A stretch of 64,000 nucleotides of DNA. It comes from Ancylobacter sp. SL191 (GTDB lineage Bacteria > Pseudomonadota > Alphaproteobacteria > Rhizobiales > Xanthobacteraceae). The stretch covers positions 62,001 to 126,000 of the forward strand of contig NZ_CP113056.1 of the NCBI RefSeq assembly GCF_026625645.1, in the 5' to 3' direction. The notes below the pieces were generated by a model. It ran no database searches. It was not told where the DNA came from and saw only the letters and a list, made by a program, of their open reading frames with translations. The position numbers and the translations under genes are program-made. Position 1 is the first letter of the stretch. Every line of letters begins with the position of its first letter. Shown here one piece after another: positions 62,187 to 64,000 of the stretch.

Positions 62187-62972
62187 TCAGATGTTCGGCA
62201 GATAGCCGCCGTCGACGCGGATCACCGAACCGGTGATGTAGGCGGCGCGGGCGCTGGCGAGAAAGGCGACGGCATCGGCATATTCCTCCGGCGTGCCGTA
62301 GCGCCCGACGGGAATGGAGCCCGTGCTCTCGGCGACGACATCGTCGACCGGCCGGCCCTCGCGCTTGGCCTTCTGCTCATCAAGGAACCGGATGCGGGCG
62401 GTGGCGATGCGGCCGGGCAGGATGATGTTGGCGGTGATGCCGAACGGCGCCACCTCGCGCGCCAGCGTCTTCGACCAGCCGACGAGCGTGGAGCGCAGCG
62501 CGTTGGAGACGCCGAGATTGGGGATGGGCGCCACAACGCCCGACGAGGTGGAGGTGACGATACGGCCCCATTGGCGCGCCCGCATGTTCGGCAGCACGCG
62601 ATCGGTGAGATGGATCACCGACAGCACCATGGCGCGGAACTGCGCATCCCAGCTCTCCGGCGCGACGCCATGGGCGGGGCTCGGCGGCGGGCCCCCGGTG
62701 TTGTTGACGAGAATGTCGACCGGCCCGAGCGCCGCCTCGATCGCCGCGACGTGGGCGTCGCAGGCGTCGATGTCGGCGATGTTCCACAACAGCGGCAGCG
62801 TTGCCGCCCCCCGCGCTTCGACTTCGGCTTGCGTGGCCTTCAGCGCCTCGGCGTCGATGTCGGCGAGGGCGACCCTCGCCCCTTCCGCCGCCAATGTCCG
62901 GGCGATGGCACGACCGAGCCCGCCGCCGGCGCCGAGAACCAGCGCCGTGCGTCCGTTCAGTTCCAGATCCAT
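62187..62972 (-). CDS. Short-chain dehydrogenase/reductase
   Basis: 261 residues. LVLGAGGGLGRAIA cofactor loop (GxxxGxG), VALADID with Asp after strand 2 (NAD), NNTGGPPPSPAHGV in place of the common NNAG stretch, IVTSTSSGVV serine, and IRVDGGYLPN at the end. The catalytic Tyr position of the YxxxK motif reads LGVSNALRSTLVGW, i.e. no standard Tyr-x-x-x-Lys is evident, as in some SDR subgroups with altered catalysis. Part of the 60-64 kb cluster. Confidence 0.85.
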   Translation of the reverse strand: MDLELNGRTALVLGAGGGLGRAIARTLAAEGARVALADIDAEALKATQAEVEARGAATLPLLWNIADIDACDAHVAAIEAALGPVDILVNNTGGPPPSPAHGVAPESWDAQFRAMVLSVIHLTDRVLPNMRARQWGRIVTSTSSGVVAPIPNLGVSNALRSTLVGWSKTLAREVAPFGITANIILPGRIATARIRFLDEQKAKREGRPVDDVVAESTGSIPVGRYGTPEEYADAVAFLASARAAYITGSVIRVDGGYLPNI

Positions 62973-62984
62973 GGGAATGACTTT

Positions 62985-63845
62985 CTACGACCCGACCCGC
63001 AGCGGCGCGTTCAGCTTGCGCAGGTAGGAAATGACCGAGAGGGCGGTGATGCGCCCGGTCTTGGGATTGTCGGTCGGCACGTTGGCGATCGACATGGTGA
63101 AGCTCGCCGAATCCGCGTCGACCTCGATCGTATGGGTGTTGCGGGTGAGCGCGGGATCGGCCCAGATCTCCAGCCTTGTGCGATCCGGCCCGATGCCGGC
63201 CAGCGCCAGCGCCACGGCGACGTTCAGATTGGCGGGAAAGCCGATCGCCGCCTCGCGTGGCGTGCCGTCGAAGACGCGCAGGGGCTCGGTGATGTCGTCG
63301 ATGGCGATGTCGTGCTCGACCAGATAGGGTGCGCCGACCAGCCCCTTCACCGGCTTGCGGGTGATCATGCGCACCGAGCGGATGTCGCCTTCAGCCGCCG
63401 CCGTCACCGCATCGAGCCCCAGCAGGGCGCCGGTCGGCACTACGATCTGGCCGCCATGGGCGCGGGCGAGTTCCACGAGTTCCTGATGCGCGAGGATCGC
63501 GCCGGAAGAAAGCACGATGACCGTCTTGCCGGCCCGGAGAAAGGGCTCGGCGATGGCCGGCAGCAGCGCCGCCGGCGCGCATTCGACAACGATGTCGGCG
63601 AGCGCCTCCAGTTCCTCGACCGGCACGACGGGCACCGGGCGCCGCAGATGCGCCAGCCGCTCGGCCGCGCGCATACGGTCATGGGCGGAGACCGCGACAA
63701 GCGTGCAGCCGGGCAGGCCCTCGTCGAGGGCCTCAGCGACGCGCAGGCCGACCGCGCCGAGGCCGGCGATGGCGACGCGACGCGCGCCCCTACTGTGATC
63801 GGTGGTGGCCGACATGCGTGCCGGCTCGGTGTCGGGAGAACTCAT
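62985..63845 (-). CDS. Aspartate-dehydrogenase-like NAD(P)-dependent oxidoreductase (NadX family)
   Basis: 286 residues. Rossmann start VAIAGLGAVGLRVAEAL near residue 24, CAPAALLPAIAEPFLRAGKTV, VPTGALLGLDAV, RKPVKGL, GFPANLNVAVALALAGIGPDRT, the catalytic histidine in LTRNTHTIEV, and the family ending IANVPTDNPKTGRITALSV. AspDH converts L-aspartate to iminoaspartate and then oxaloacetate. There is no nadA or nadC nearby, so it works in this catabolic cluster, not in NAD synthesis. Its ATG overlaps the upstream deacetylase stop (ATGA). Confidence 0.87.
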   Translation of the reverse strand: MSSPDTEPARMSATTDHSRGARRVAIAGLGAVGLRVAEALDEGLPGCTLVAVSAHDRMRAAERLAHLRRPVPVVPVEELEALADIVVECAPAALLPAIAEPFLRAGKTVIVLSSGAILAHQELVELARAHGGQIVVPTGALLGLDAVTAAAEGDIRSVRMITRKPVKGLVGAPYLVEHDIAIDDITEPLRVFDGTPREAAIGFPANLNVAVALALAGIGPDRTRLEIWADPALTRNTHTIEVDADSASFTMSIANVPTDNPKTGRITALSVISYLRKLNAPLRVGS

Positions 63846-64000
63846 GACTGCGTGCCTTGCGTGGAAATATCCGCGGGTGCGGGAAACAGCGTCGCGTAAT
63901 GCTGCGCGCAGGCGCCCGCCGTGGTGAACCAGATGCGGTCGCGATGGCGGGCCAGCGCCTCCATCACCCGGCGGAACTGCCGGAGGCGGAAGGGCTGGCC
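63842..64000 (-). CDS. Polysaccharide deacetylase family protein, 3' end only
   Basis: The last 52 codons of a minus-strand gene are visible, entering from the right edge and ending at a TGA that overlaps the next start. It reads PFRLRQFRRVMEALARHRDRIWFTTAGACAQHY in two adjoining segments, the usual C-terminus of PuuE/allantoinase-type polysaccharide deacetylases that act on C-N bonds rather than sugars. The catalytic part lies outside the window. Confidence 0.65.
   Translation of the reverse strand, partial: GQPFRLRQFRRVMEALARHRDRIWFTTAGACAQHYATLFPAPADISTQGTQS

Overview
The window looks like chromosomal DNA of a metabolically versatile alphaproteobacterium of the order Hyphomicrobiales (Rhizobiales), most likely Xanthobacteraceae (Ancylobacter/Starkeya/Xanthobacter-like). 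This is inferred from very high GC, the C4-pathway 5-aminolevulinate synthase, a fixL-fixJ-receiver-fixK order like that of Bradyrhizobium and Rhodopseudomonas, and a large load of sugar and acid transporters. I see no rRNA, tRNA, CRISPR array, phage or intact insertion sequence.

Layout. 1-1.3 kb: 3' part of a guanidinase-type ureohydrolase and a histidine-rich, probably nickel-binding protein. 1.4-9.7 kb: tetrapyrrole and oxygen control: hemA, an AbrB-family membrane protein, hemN, then on the minus strand fixL, fixJ, a lone receiver and fixK, preceded by an aminotransferase. FixK-type boxes lie before hemN and fixK and, weakly, before hemA. 9.9-11.1 kb: three small genes, one of them a lipoprotein. 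11.1-24.5 kb: a 12-gene minus-strand sugar-acid operon read from tctC to a 2-keto-3-deoxypentonate dehydratase that carries a one-base frameshift. It encodes both a TctABC and a DctPQM transporter, an enolase-superfamily dehydratase, an aldehyde dehydrogenase, PdxA- and DenD-type dehydrogenases and a cyclase, and faces a divergent GntR regulator. 24.6-26.9 kb: a DXR-like (DRL-type) oxidoreductase divergent from a second GntR regulator, with three matching palindromes between them. 27-33.5 kb: fructose PTS operon fruBKA with a divergent LacI-type regulator and two operators. 33.5-43.3 kb: LacI-racemase-aldo/keto reductase facing a sugar ABC transporter plus a DhaK/DhaL-type kinase. 43.4-55.1 kb: a ten-gene minus-strand operon combining another sugar ABC transporter, an acetoin-dehydrogenase-like E1alpha/E1beta/lipoyl-hydrolase set, an AhpD-like protein, an FGGY kinase and two short-chain dehydrogenases, with a divergent SorC-family regulator. 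55.6-59.8 kb: a 1390-residue autotransporter. 60-64 kb: amidase, RraA-family protein, SDR, aspartate-dehydrogenase-like protein and the 3' end of a polysaccharide deacetylase.

How it fits together. Most of the window is a row of self-contained catabolic islands, each made of uptake system, oxidation/phosphorylation/dehydration enzymes and its own divergent regulator with recognisable palindromic operators. The least conventional module is the AcoABC-like/AhpD-like/FGGY/ABC operon. Its substrate is unknown, it has no dihydrolipoamide dehydrogenase of its own, and it places a CxxC protein with exact AhpD catalytic spacing next to a lipoyl protein. Three of the four transporter binding-protein genes are followed at once by a strong hairpin, which suggests that differential expression within operons is organised the same way in unrelated islands.
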